Assembly (NCBI GenBank): GCA_036939355.1
Contig: JALLAP010000013.1
Span: 1 to 31,754, forward strand
Length of the DNA: 31,754 nucleotides
DNA from: Thalassiosira profunda
Lineage: Eukaryota > Bacillariophyta > Thalassiosirophyceae > Thalassiosirales > Thalassiosiraceae
Direction of reading: 5' to 3'
This document shows positions 1-9,625 of this stretch, piece after piece. The notes below the pieces were generated by a model. It did no database searches, had not been told where the DNA came from, and saw nothing but the letters and a program-made list of their open reading frames with translations. Made by a program: the position numbers and the translations under genes. Every line of letters begins with the position of its first letter. The first letter of the stretch is position 1.

Positions 1-1079
1 GAGGCCACACCATCGACGAGGTGGCTGCCGATGTGAGGCTCATGCACACGGTTGCCATGGCGCGTAGAAAGTTGCGTTTTGAGAATGGAGCGCTTGCTCT
101 CAACGGGATCAAGCTCTCCTTTCAGCTTGAAGACGATGGCGAGACGCCAAAGCTTTGTGCACCATACCCCATCCGAGACTCCAACCGTTTGATTGAGGAG
201 TTCATGCTTCTTGCCAATTATTTGGTGGCGCAACGTCTCATAACGCACGCCCATGGACGGGCATTGCTACGCAATCATTCTCCTCCCATCGAGCAGGGAA
301 TGCAGCAGGTCGTGGATGTCTCGAAGGAGAGCCTGAACTTCGAGATCGATACCACCAACAGCAGTACATTGCAAGAATCGTTGAGTCGACTTTCCCGAGA
401 GTGCAACGACGACCTGGTAGTGCAATGCGTGACAGAATCGCTGATGACGCCGATGCGACCGGCAGAATACATGGCGGCCGGAGAACTGGACGAAGTAGAG
501 TGGCAACACTTTGCTCTGAACATTCCCTATTACACGCACTTCACAAGCCCGATCCGGCGCTATCCCGACGTCATCGTCCATCGCCTGCTGCAGGCGACGT
601 TGGATGACGACGTTGATGACTTTCCCTTGAAGCAAGGGGAGATTCACGCCGCTGCGGGACACTGCAACGATATGAGAATGGCCGCAAAGAAGGCGCAAGA
701 GCGGAGTGATCGGGTCTTCCTGTCTCTCTATCTCAAAAAATATCCCATCGCTTCGACCTTGGGTGTCTGCCTGGGTGTTGGCGACAAAACGCTCACATGC
801 TTTGTACCTTCTCTTGGTTGTTCAACGCGGGTCTTTCTTCAGGAGCATAAGGTGGAGTTCACCACCAACGCAGTCGAGGACGACAACGGGAAGCGCCGGA
901 TTGTCATTAGCCCCAAAACGAACGTTATCCCTGGCATGGACTCCGCCGACAGCAGTCCAGGCCCCGCTTGGAAATCGTTGAATATCAGCGTTTTCACAAA
1001 GCTTGAGGTAGCTTGCACCTGCAAGATGGGACCGCCCATCGATGTCAGAGTGAAGATTGTCGGTCCCTGGACTGGGTGA
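1..1079 (+). CDS. DIS3L2/DIS3-like 3'-5' exoribonuclease (RNase II family), 5'-truncated by the window edge
   Basis: The frame is open from base 3 to the TGA at 1077-1079, so the gene enters from the left and only the C-terminal part of the RNB domain plus an S1-like tail is present. Family hallmarks are the segment EEFMLLANYLVAQRL, the RNA-path motif YYTHFTSPIRRYPDVIVHRL at about nt 530-590, and a following helix AAGHCNDMRMAAKKAQERSD, all in the order found in DIS3L2 and DIS3. The family degrades RNA 3' to 5'; DIS3L2 acts in the cytoplasm on uridylated RNA, independently of the exosome. The catalytic aspartates lie upstream of the window and cannot be checked. DIS3L2 is preferred over DIS3 from the overall look of the tail, which is a judgement. 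The gene converges on the minus-strand gene ending at 1178, with 98 bp between stops. Confidence 0.88.
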   Translation, partial: GHTIDEVAADVRLMHTVAMARRKLRFENGALALNGIKLSFQLEDDGETPKLCAPYPIRDSNRLIEEFMLLANYLVAQRLITHAHGRALLRNHSPPIEQGMQQVVDVSKESLNFEIDTTNSSTLQESLSRLSRECNDDLVVQCVTESLMTPMRPAEYMAAGELDEVEWQHFALNIPYYTHFTSPIRRYPDVIVHRLLQATLDDDVDDFPLKQGEIHAAAGHCNDMRMAAKKAQERSDRVFLSLYLKKYPIASTLGVCLGVGDKTLTCFVPSLGCSTRVFLQEHKVEFTTNAVEDDNGKRRIVISPKTNVIPGMDSADSSPGPAWKSLNISVFTKLEVACTCKMGPPIDVRVKIVGPWTG

Positions 1080-1177
1080 CCGCAATGCAGACTAGCAGTT
1101 AGCAGAGCGCTGAGTACCAAGTATCGAATGTTATGAACTACAAAGAATGCATTTGTGCATTTGCCCTCCCAACTGCC

Positions 1178-3479
1178 TCAATCCATATCGTCCTCGAAAG
1201 ATCTAGCTGCATCGTACTCGCTCAACAGAGCCCAGTTTCGCTCCTCCAGGGCACTCACTCTGTCAGAGGCAGCATCCCTCTTGGCCCGCGCCAAGCGCAA
1301 GTTCCTCGATGCATCGTCCACATCTCGCATGAGGTATCCCAGCTGCTCTTCCAGCTCATCGGCCTCGCCTCCTCGCGCATCCTCCAGCTGTTCTTCGCAT
1401 ACTGTGGCATCCGCTTTCAACTGGACAACCTCTTCCTTCGCTTCCTCCACGTCTTCCTCCTTATCCTCCAGATATCTCTTTGACTTCTTGATGTCTCGGA
1501 GCGCATCCATCGCCGCCCCCTCGAGCGGATCGCCGGATCCGATTTGTCCCTCTGGGCCCCACGCCACAGCTCCCCTAGGAGGGACCCTATCCATCTCGAT
1601 GGCGCGCTCTTCCCACGATCGCCGTCGACGACCGCGCGAAGGCAAGCCTCGTGCCATTTCGAGATCCCTCTCGCTGGCATACGTCGCCTCCACATCAATA
1701 AACTCGTCATCGTCGTCAAACAGGTCGTCCGACCTGTATTTGTACGCAAACCCCCGTCGACCGCGAGAGGGCATTCTACCCGGCATGAAATCGTCGTCCA
1801 AGTTCACGTACTCGTCTCCTCCGCCGAGGAAGCGATCGTACTCCATGGCCCTCCTGTCGATGTTCCTGCGGCGGTTGTCCCTCCGGCGACGTCGACCGCC
1901 GCGGGTCCTCCTCCGTTGAAGCACCGCCCTGTCCTCATCGAAATCAATATCATCAAAAAGTCCCGGCTCTAAATCATACTCGGGCATCCTTGGCGGCGGC
2001 GGGGGAGGGGGCATGTCTGCAAATTAGAGGAATGGTGAGACTTGCAAATACCACACAATACGAGAACAGAGCTCGACCAAATCACTCACCTCCGGGAAAG
2101 GGCGCAGGGCCAACTCCACGACCGTCGAAGGACGCATCGTAGCCAAAATTGGGCCGCCCCCTGTCGTCCCCCACTGCATCGCCGCCCGTCCGCCCACCGC
2201 CCATCTTGCTGGCATTCCAATCCCTTACGCTCCCGAAATCCTGGACAACAGGATCCATCCCCGTCCTCCGCCCCCTTCTCCGCGGGCGCATCATCCCGCC
2301 CCCCTCCCGGAGGCGCTGCCGCTCCTCCCGGTCGCTCAGCAAGTCCATGGCGTTGAACTTGCCGCGGGTGCCGCCGAACATGGTCCGATCGGTGGGACGG
2401 GTGACGTCGGGGTCGAAGCCGAACCAGAACAATTTGTCGTAGAACTGCTTCACGGGGCGGGGCGGCGGTGGGGCCCCGGAGCGGAACGACGACCTTTTGT
2501 TCGTTGCAGAGCATGAGTTGGTTATGACAGAGTGAGATACGCAAAGATCAATACACCAAACACGCCTACTGGAGCACGCATTTCACTCGGATGTGCCCCA
2601 TCAAAGTGCATGCACCTTGTGCACTTCCGCCAACAAAACTACTCACCTCGATCGACTCGGCGGAGGCACCCCGTACTCGTTCCCGTACGCGTCCAACTCG
2701 AACTCGTCGTCGAACTCGCCGTCGAAGCCCCCTCGCGGCCTCGTCTCCCACCAGTCCCCGTCCTCGTCCATGTCTCCTCCCCGTCGTCCCCGGCCTCTCC
2801 TCCCACCGCGGCGGCCGCCGTCGTACCGATCCATCCCTCCCCGGGGATTCACCCAAAAATTTCCCCCGTCCCCGTCGAACATCTCCTCATCCCGCATCAT
2901 CGGCGGCGGAGGCGGACGCCGATCGTCGTACAGCATATCTCCTCCCATTCCGGGGCCGGGCCCGAAGCGCTCGCTGGCCGCATCGTCGCCCAACTTGTCG
3001 TCACCCATCCGTCCCAATCCCGTCTTGCTCTGCTCCCAGTCCATCCGATCGCCAAAGTCCTGAATGACCGGATCCTTGACGCGCTGCCGCTCGGCCATCT
3101 TCTTCCGGAAGCGGTCGTCGGGGGCGTCGATGTCGCTGTAGGGGGCCATGCCGAGGACGATGGAGGAGGAGGAGCGGGAGACGGTCCCGTAGGGGGGCAC
3201 GTAGCAGTGCCCGCCGGATAAATCGTCCTTGTTTGCAAAGTAGTCGGGCGCCAGGGACATGGGGCGGGCGACGCGGGGGCACGTTGTGGATGGGGGCGAT
3301 TGACGCGTGGAGGGTGATGTTGGGTGGAGAAACGCGGCGTTGTTGCAATTATGCACTGACTGCCCCCGCGGGCCGCCGGACGATGCAATTGGCAGCTCCG
3401 CGGTCCGGCGGACGGCGTGGACGAGTGGCAGGATCAGCGCCAGCGCCGGCAGGCGCAGGAGGGCTGCGGCGGGCGCCAT
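1178..3479 (-). CDS. Secreted or plastid-type low-complexity coiled-coil protein with duplicated DPV(I/V)QDFG module, 3 exons
   Basis: I join three exons: 3479-2647, 2493-2090 and 2016-1178. Both introns are GT-AG with GTGAGT donors, and the phases match (phase 2, then phase 1), giving 691 aa. The N-terminus (MAPAAALLRLPALALILPLV) is a clear signal peptide. Residues about 48-75 (AAFLHPTSPSTRQSPPS) resemble a diatom plastid presequence, but the F lies unusually far from the start. Exon 1 contains DPVIQDFGDRMDWEQSK and exon 2 contains DPVVQDFGSVRDWNASK, each followed by a GDD-type tail, so a module of about 40 residues is duplicated across the intron. Gly/Arg/Asp-rich linkers follow. The last about 110 residues are a heptad-like acidic coiled coil (EEDVEEAKEEVVQLKADATV). 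No family is recognised and no function is proposed. It is divergent from the transporter gene at 3784. Confidence 0.72.
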
Positions 3480-3783
3480 GGTGCGTGAAGGTCTGCTCGG
3501 CTGACGTTTTGTGGCTGGTTGGGCGCAGCGTGATGAGCGTGACTTGTCGCGTGAACTCCGTCACGCATAGCCCCGGAGAAAGAACGAGCCGTTGTTGCCG
3601 TTGGTTGGTGCACATGGCGTCCGCCGACGAGCTGCCCCTCTATCTGCCCACGCCGCCGGCCTACCTCGTCCAGGTGGTGTATTTTGTTGGTGCGTCGCTC
3701 GGCGCCCCTACCGCACCACCGCTCCTTCTTCTGCCCACGCCGCCAGCAGACGCACTCTCCCGCCCTGCCGCCAATTTGCAACC
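3480..3783. promoter_or_regulatory. Divergent intergenic region between two gene starts
   Basis: These 304 bp separate the start codons of the minus-strand coiled-coil gene and the plus-strand transporter gene, so both promoters must lie here or overlap the 5' UTRs. A short open frame begins at ATG 3615 (MASADELPLYLPTPPAYLVQ) and ends at a plausible CAG|GTGGTG donor. It could be an alternative first exon spliced in phase to 3799 of the transporter gene, or a uORF. No TATA box or other recognised element is obvious. Confidence 0.4.
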
Positions 3784-5721
3784 ATGGCCTCGCAGCAGCC
3801 GTACTACAAAGCCTCAGAACACGGGGCAAGTCCACCCGTTGTCCAGGGCGTGCTGGTCGGCAATAATCCCCAGAACGAAGCCAACGCCCCCACCGGACAC
3901 ATCTACGACCACAAGCACGCCGCCCACGGCGTCGGGGCGCAATCCGTCACCCTCGCGCCCCACACACCCCTTGACATAGCCGGCGGGAACGAGGAGGGCA
4001 CTTGGGTCAAGGGCGAGGTCCAGCCCCGACGGTGCAACGACGCCCTGTTTGCCGTGCTGTTCTTCGCCCACCTGGGCGTCATGGCGTGGTGCGCGGCCGC
4101 GTTCGCCCCGCAAATGTACGCCGAGGTGGCCGAGGCCGCGATGAACGGCGGGGGAGGAGGCGGCGGGGAGAGGGAGTTGGGGTCGAAGGACAGTGCCTCC
4201 GGTGCCGGCAGTTATGAAGTTGAGGGGGGAAGCACGAATGTGGGAGGCCGGATGCTCTCCTTTATTGCGAGGGGAGCCGCCCATCTCGTCTCCACCGCAT
4301 CATCAAGCTACTCCAACGGCCGTCGATCGCTCGAGGAGGACGCCGACGTCACCGGGACCAACGATCTTGGGGACATGATGCTGCTACTAGGCATCTCCGC
4401 TGTCATCGCTCTGGTATTGAGCACCTTGACGTTGGGCTTCATGATCCGCCACGCGGAGCTCCTAATAAAGTTCGCGCTGGTGTTCAACATTGCCGCCACG
4501 GCCGTGGTGAGTACCTATTGCCTGTTAATTATGTTGGTTTGTATTGCGTTCATATCTGTGTCTCATCCCTCTGCCATTGCAGTTTGCCATTGGATCGCTC
4601 TTCCTGTCCGCCTTCGCGGCCCTGACCGGCATCTTCCTCTTCGCCCTGACGTGCTACTACGGTGAGTGCATCTCTTGTGAACATGCATAGTGACCATATT
4701 ATCGTGTGATCATTTCTCATCTCTAACTTATGTTCTTTTTTATGCAGCCTACGTGGTCTGGGGGCGCATTCCCTTCGCGGCGTGCAACTTGGTGGTGGCC
4801 ACCACGGCCGTCCGCGCCAACCTCGGACTGGCCTTCTTCGCGTACAACAATTTGCTAATCATGGTGGGCTGGAGCATGTGGTGGATGGTGGCGTTCACCT
4901 CGACCGTGTACATCACCAGCGGGTGCGACGGGCAGGGCAACTGCGAAAACGAGCCGAGCGGATTTCTCGTCTTTGCGCTGCTGCTGTCGTATTATTGGAC
5001 GTTTCAGGTGATCAAGAATGTGGTGCACGTAACGGTGGCCGGCACGGTTGGAACATGGTGGTTCGTGCCGATAGAGGCATCGTCCTGCTGCTCGCATGCG
5101 GTGAGGGACTCCTTTGTGCGATCCGTCACCACGTCATTTGGATCTATTTGCATGGGCTCGCTACTCGTTGCAATCGTCGAGGCCTCTAAGCAAATGGTGC
5201 GAAATCTGAGGGAGAGCGAGGACGGCGGAGGAGTCCTGCTTTGCCTCGCCGAATGCCTGCTCTCGTGTCTGCAGGACCTCTTGGAGTACTTCAACACCTG
5301 GGCTTTTGTCTTCGTGGGGTTGTACGGCTACACTTTCCTGGAGTCGGGCAAAAACGTTATCAACTTGTTTAAGACGCGTGGCTGGACAACAATCATCACC
5401 GATACACTAGCGCAAGGGGTGCTGGGCATGCTTAGCGCAGCAGTGGGACTGATCACTGGGTTGGTGGCGCTGGGAATCGCCCACGGAAAGGGCATGGTGT
5501 TCGGCGACGAGCTGGGAGCTTCAGCAGCCGCCTTCTTCATTGGATTTATTCTCGGCATGGTTCTGACATCAACCCTGATGACGCTCGTCTCGTCTGCGGT
5601 GAATACTGTGATAGTGTGTTACGCGGAAGCCCCGATGGAGTTCCAACAAAACCACCCAAAGCTGAGCGATGACATGCGCGCCGCCTGGAGACATGCGTGG
5701 CCGGTGGAATTCACCTATTAG
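3784..5721 (+). CDS. Choline transporter-like protein (SLC44/CTL, Pns1 family), 3 exons
   Basis: Exons are 3784-4506, 4583-4661 and 4748-5721, joined at GT-AG introns of 76 and 86 nt with consistent phases (0, then 1), giving 591 aa. The protein has a polar N-terminus of about 80 residues, a first membrane segment (ALFAVLFFAHLGVMAWCAAA), a large Gly/Ser-rich extracellular loop, and then about nine further membrane segments. Family-typical stretches are SYYWTFQVIKNVVHVTVAGT followed by a GTWWF motif, SFGSICMGSLLVAIVEASKQ, and YGYTFLESGKN near the end. The family sits in plasma or organelle membranes; choline or ethanolamine transport is shown for some animal members, but the substrate here is unknown. 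The start is the ATG at ACCATGG; in-frame upstream ATGs at 3592 or via an upstream exon at 3615 cannot be excluded. It converges with the gene ending at 5839. Confidence 0.88.
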
Positions 5722-5838
5722 AGAGGAGGTGATGCTGTTTGTGTGTCAAGCGAGCAAGTTGCTCTTGTACTGAATTGATGTTCGGCGGCAGCCGAGGAAG
5801 GTGGAATGATTGTTAAGTAGGTAAGGTATAGAAACGTT

Positions 5839-7560
5839 TTAATGCATCTTCGATCGTGATATTATGACTGCTGCGGCCGCTCCAAAGCATGCGCCTACCA
5901 ATAAACTGGGAACATGCCAATCGACAGCAAAGAACTTCGAGCCCTTTCCGGTCGCGCCCGGTATCGAGTGTGCCCGTTGATATGCTCGTGTCAGCTTCGC
6001 GTGTGCCAATTCCGTCCTTGCATCCTTCTGGCCTCTTCGCACCGCCTTGCAAAGGATCATGCGGTTTTGTTGCGATATGTCCTCGTTCATCAGCTTCATT
6101 TTGACTTGATACCGCACGCCTGCCGCCGAGCCCGTCTGCCAGCCCTTCATCTTGCCCGCGGCCAACAAATCCATGATTGCTCCGATTGGCAGAGATGCCT
6201 TTCCACTGTCACTGCATGGAACGAGACGATTTGTGAGCCCCTTCCACCATCCGTCGTGATCCTTCTGGCAGCAGGGAAGAACCGCGACATTGACTCCGTA
6301 TTCCGACGCTATTTGCAGCGTTTCGTCGGTCAAGTGCTGGCAGGCATGGCAGGCCACAACCGTCACGCTGGTGCATGACGTTGCGTCTTTCAGTATGCGG
6401 TCCAATTCATCTCTCAGTCCAGTGCGCAAGCATTCGTGTCGATATCGCAGCTCTTTTCTCTGAGCTGTTGAATTCGACCAAAAGCTACTCCAGGCTGTGC
6501 GCACGCCCCGCTTGCCGCTCTTGCATTCGGCCGGGTCGATAACAACCGCAGTGTGGCAACTCGGAACGAGGACGAGAAACAGAGCCGCCAGGGCGCCGTG
6601 TCCTCCAGCCACGTCCAGCACATACTCCATCCTACTATCTCCAAAGTCTTTGTCTTTGAGAAACGATTTGACGGCGTTGGCAAATGTCCAGTTCTCCTTA
6701 AACTCCTTGATGCTCGGACTTTGTACACGGTTGCTGACGATTGCGTGAAAGAGCCTTTTCTCGAGCGTGTATTTCGGAGCTTTGGGACTGCTGTCTTTCA
6801 TTTGCATGTAATAGTGCATGATCGAGTTGGTCTCGGTGCCACCCGGGTGAAAGTGGAACCACGCATCGAAGGTGAACTGCGGTTCTTTCCCGCCTCTCGA
6901 ATCATAATGCGCGAGAAGCTTCGTGAGCCACACGGAATCATCGGCAAACATCTGCGACAGTGGTATGCCGTAGATATCGTCGAACCATCTCGGTTCGATT
7001 TCGTCGCATCCCCTGATTTCTGTTGGGTCCACCGACACTAGAGTATGATGTGCGTATTGTTGTTGCAATTGCTGCTCCGTATTTGTATCAACTTTGCTCG
7101 ATAGCGAAATGAAGACGCAATACAAATGCACCCGCATCGCCCGATTGACGTCGGCATCCTCGAAGGTGAAGTGGATGTTGCCCACGAAGCCCTCCTCCAT
7201 CACAGAAAGAGGCACCTCGATCCCCGTCTCCTCCTGCAATTCCCGCACTGCACCCTTGGCGGGATGGGCGTGCTCTCCGCGAGACTGCTCGAGCTTGCCC
7301 CCGAAGCAGTTGTAGAATCCCGTGCCGAAGCCGCGGAGCTTTTTGCCGAGCAGGATGCGGATACTGCTCTTGCCATTGCAATCCTCGGCATCGTGAGTGG
7401 GAGCGAGGACCACCACCAGCGAAAATTCCGTAGGTGGCGCTGATGGGTCCTTGAGTTGGGAGCGTCGGCCATCCACCGCCTTGGCGAAGGACGCGCGGGA
7501 CAAGTGGCCGGTCCCCAGGCGCTCCGCCGGCAGGGCTTTGCGGTATGCCTCCTCCTCCAT
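5839..7560 (-). CDS. Nudix hydrolase fused to a methyltransferase-like domain with C-terminal membrane anchor
   Basis: A single exon of 573 aa from the ATG at 7560; a GTG six codons further upstream is also in frame. Residues about 45-225 are a Nudix domain of MTH1-like appearance, with FGGKL, then VRELQEETGIEV. Spacing inside the Nudix box is longer than the G-x5-E-x7-RE consensus, and the first Glu is shifted, so activity needs testing. Residues about 270-500 look like a class I methyltransferase of the Methyltransf_32 type: motif I VLDVAGGHGALAALFL, then VVACHACQHLTDE and VLPCCQ. The tail PSLLVGACFGAAAAVIISRS is one hydrophobic helix followed by basic residues, as in tail-anchored proteins. 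Nudix members hydrolyse nucleoside diphosphate derivatives. What the fused enzyme does is not known to me. It lies 25 bp downstream (in its own sense) of a repeated upstream element. Confidence 0.82.
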   Translation of the reverse strand: MEEEAYRKALPAERLGTGHLSRASFAKAVDGRRSQLKDPSAPPTEFSLVVVLAPTHDAEDCNGKSSIRILLGKKLRGFGTGFYNCFGGKLEQSRGEHAHPAKGAVRELQEETGIEVPLSVMEEGFVGNIHFTFEDADVNRAMRVHLYCVFISLSSKVDTNTEQQLQQQYAHHTLVSVDPTEIRGCDEIEPRWFDDIYGIPLSQMFADDSVWLTKLLAHYDSRGGKEPQFTFDAWFHFHPGGTETNSIMHYYMQMKDSSPKAPKYTLEKRLFHAIVSNRVQSPSIKEFKENWTFANAVKSFLKDKDFGDSRMEYVLDVAGGHGALAALFLVLVPSCHTAVVIDPAECKSGKRGVRTAWSSFWSNSTAQRKELRYRHECLRTGLRDELDRILKDATSCTSVTVVACHACQHLTDETLQIASEYGVNVAVLPCCQKDHDGWWKGLTNRLVPCSDSGKASLPIGAIMDLLAAGKMKGWQTGSAAGVRYQVKMKLMNEDISQQNRMILCKAVRRGQKDARTELAHAKLTRAYQRAHSIPGATGKGSKFFAVDWHVPSLLVGACFGAAAAVIISRSKMH

Positions 7561-7584
7561 CGGCGGCGTGCACCTCACCCGGAA

Positions 7585-7766
7585 AAATGGATGGACGGGA
7601 AAGAGAACCGCACGCCCGGACGGGTGAGCGAGATGAGTTACTCGACGCTCGACGCCGAGGCCGACGCGCGCCGAGGGCGGCGGCGCGAGACGAGCGGACG
7701 ACGGTGATGTGTGGGCATTGGACGATGAGCGTCGGCCTGGATGCCCCCGATGGGGGGCTGGGCGTA
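7585..7766 (-). repeat. Upstream element, copy A (shared with 10326-10496)
   Basis: This sequence 5' of the Nudix-methyltransferase gene recurs 5' of the MYND gene in the same orientation. The distal 66 bp (7701-7766 against 10431-10496) differ at only 4 positions. The gene-proximal block (TGGACGGGAAAGAGAA near 7592) is also shared, while the middle is more diverged. It contains a GC hairpin, CCCCCGATGGGGGG. Both copies lie within about 260 bp of the start codons, so it could be a duplicated promoter or 5' UTR, or a fragment of a dispersed element. Confidence 0.75.
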
Positions 7767-8058
7767 GGATGAGCCATGCGGCACGCCTACTGCATCGTCG
7801 ACGTGCACGATGTTGAGGTGGCGTGGAGAGGGCGTCCGACGAGCATCTGAACGTGGACGATGGATAAGTGTGGTGCGAGGAGGTGCCGACGCCAGCTGGA
7901 TGGCTGACAATCTAGATGAGGTCCCAAAAGGGTCGATGTGCACCGACAATGAGTTTTTCCCGTGCCGTGGAGTGCTCGACTTGTCTTGAGGACCACATCA
8001 GACGTCACCAGCCTGCTGCCCCTTCCAGAGCTCGCTTCCCGAACCCAACACCTCAACC
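7767..8058. promoter_or_regulatory. Remaining divergent intergenic region upstream of the PDZ gene
   Basis: Together with copy A of the repeat, this fills the 498 bp between the divergent starts at 7560 and 8059. No coding signal is recognised. Several ATG and TGTGG-rich stretches occur but nothing that I can name. Confidence 0.3.
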
Positions 8059-8868
8059 ATGTCCAAATTCCGCCCCAAAATCTGCTTCGCTCGGTGGAGG
8101 GTCGCGGCGCGCACACCCCGGTCGAAGGTGACAGTAAATGCGAGTGCGAGCGCGAGCGGCGACGCCAGCGCCGGCGCGCCCAGCGTCATCTGCACGCTGA
8201 GGTCGAAGGTGACGGTGGTCGCGCCGCCGGGGAAGCTGGACATCCACCTCTCGCGCTCGCGGGACACCACGGTGTCGAAGATTCGAACGTCGTCCGTCCT
8301 TGCGGATCAGATTTTTCCTGGGGACAGGATCGTGAGCATCGACGGCGAGGACGTGGGAATGATGAACTCGGAGGAGATCGTGACGATCATGGAGCAGAAG
8401 AAGGAGTGCAAGCGGGTGCTGGTGCTGCTCCGCGAGCAATGCGACCGTGACCGCGTGAAAGCTCTTGCCAACCAGAACGCAACGCTTCAAGTGCAGGTCG
8501 AAGAGACTACCAAGGAGAGGGACTTCCTTCTCGACAAGTGCAAGGACCTGGAGTCCACCATCGCTGAGTTGTTGACGGAGGACGATCCAATTTCGTACAA
8601 ATACAATAGCGACGAGGAGTCTGCATTTGAGGCTGCCACCCGCCAGATGAATCACTTCAAAGAAAAGCTGTACGAAGCCAAGGTAGATCTCAGCGAGCTG
8701 AGAGAGAGGCTATCGTCTAGTGAAGCAGAGCTGGCGGGAGAAGCCGAGAAAAGGGACATACTTGCCGGGGAGGTGCAGCGCTTGACGAAAGAAAACCAGC
8801 AGTTGAGGCAAGAGGTCCAAGTGCGGAAGGCGCAGTGGCAGCAGCAATGCATTATTGGAGACGACTAA
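8059..8868 (+). CDS. PDZ-domain protein with C-terminal coiled coil
   Basis: A single exon of 269 aa. Residues about 50-115 form a PDZ-like domain: KLDIHLSRSRD, a variable strand, then the typical carboxylate-loop partner region FPGDRIVSIDGEDVGMMNSE and the helix EEIVTIM. From about residue 120 to the end the protein is predicted coiled coil (VQVEETTKERDFLLDKCKDL, ELRERLSSSEAELAGEAEKR). The N-terminal 50 residues are basic and Ala/Ser-rich and could be a targeting segment, but no clear signal peptide is seen. PDZ domains bind C-terminal peptides, so a scaffold role is likely but unproven. The start is the first ATG after a CCTCAACC context; no in-frame upstream ATG is nearer than the divergent promoter. 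Confidence 0.78.
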   Translation: MSKFRPKICFARWRVAARTPRSKVTVNASASASGDASAGAPSVICTLRSKVTVVAPPGKLDIHLSRSRDTTVSKIRTSSVLADQIFPGDRIVSIDGEDVGMMNSEEIVTIMEQKKECKRVLVLLREQCDRDRVKALANQNATLQVQVEETTKERDFLLDKCKDLESTIAELLTEDDPISYKYNSDEESAFEAATRQMNHFKEKLYEAKVDLSELRERLSSSEAELAGEAEKRDILAGEVQRLTKENQQLRQEVQVRKAQWQQQCIIGDD

Positions 8869-9030
8869 CGCAGCCTTGGAGGCTGGGTTAGCTTGACGAG
8901 AGCAGTAGGCGGCCGGATACCCTGCATGTCTTTTCTACGGGAGTAAAGTCAGCAGATAACAGAGATAGAACGATGCGAAGAATCATGCTCTCTCATCCTC
9001 CTCTCTCCCTCGGGCGCCCTCATCGAGCCG
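8869..9030. other. Intergenic, nothing recognised
   Basis: This stretch follows the PDZ gene stop and precedes the GNAT relic. It holds a pyrimidine-rich run near 8990-9015 (CTCTCTCATCCTCCTCTCTC) and no coding signal. Confidence 0.4.
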
Positions 9031-9180
9031 CTATATCAAGGCGTATTTCGTTACGCGTGTCTCCTGGAGGAGCATCGTACCCCGTCGCTTGTAGAATTGA
9101 ATAGCTGTCGGGTTGCCCGCATTCCAGCATCTAAAACGGCATCCCCGCCTTCGTCCAAGAGTCACTTTGTACAGGGACGT
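9031..9180 (-). pseudogene. C-terminal relic of a GNAT (spermidine acetyltransferase-like) gene
   Basis: On the minus strand the frame reading NPTAIQFYKRRGTMLLQE to a stop at 9031 matches the acetyl-CoA-binding end of GNAT acetyltransferases, in particular the WN-x-PAI-x-FY-x-x-x-GA signature of SSAT-like enzymes. The expected WN pair is degraded to CWNAGN, and nothing upstream continues the fold. Reading leftward in the gene's sense, coding likeness ends near 9180, where an AT-rich patch begins. The family transfers acetyl groups to polyamines or other amines. I call it a relic because only about 40 residues remain; it could also be the last exon of a gene whose other exons I cannot see. Confidence 0.5.
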
Positions 9181-9211
9181 GGCTTCTCGCCCGTTTGCCG
9201 CATGCCCAAAG

Positions 9212-9352
9212 GTACAAAACTTGATTTGAATTATCAAATTTTCAAATCGAATTTCCAAGTCAATTTGAATTATGAATTATTCTCGCTCGAATGTTCAAAC
9301 CTTCAAATTTGAATTTTTGCAAACTCAAATTTCCAACATTTCAACGTTGATC
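9212..9352. repeat. AT-rich patch with repeated TTTGAATT/CAAATTT motifs
   Basis: This is a sharply AT-rich island in otherwise GC-rich DNA. TTTGAATTAT occurs twice, and TTCAAATTTGAA-type palindromic motifs recur throughout. It has no open coding frame of note. It may be a decayed small transposable element or simple-sequence expansion. Its left edge abuts the point where the GNAT relic loses coding likeness. Confidence 0.55.
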
Positions 9353-9625
9353 TCAGCGGTCGTCTATGTTTCAAGCACCTTCCATTACGTCTCTGGCCGG
9401 GCTGCAATTGTTAGACTCTCATCGTGCTGCTACTAACAGTCTGGACTCTGGAGAGGAGGGCCTGAATCTCCTGAATTGCATTATATCTCTATCTTCATTA
9501 CTCCATGTTTCGCTGTACCATCTCCAATCATTGTGTGTGTGTGATGTGTATGTGTATCTTTTCGACTTTTCTCTCCGGGCTATCTCCGCCTCCATTCTTC
9601 TCCCACTCCATTTGCAGCCCCATCC
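9353..9625. other. 3' flank of the MYND gene, no gene seen
   Basis: Contains a TG-rich run near 9530-9555 (TGTGTGTGTGATGTGTATG) and mixed sequence. No coding or RNA feature is recognised. Confidence 0.35.
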
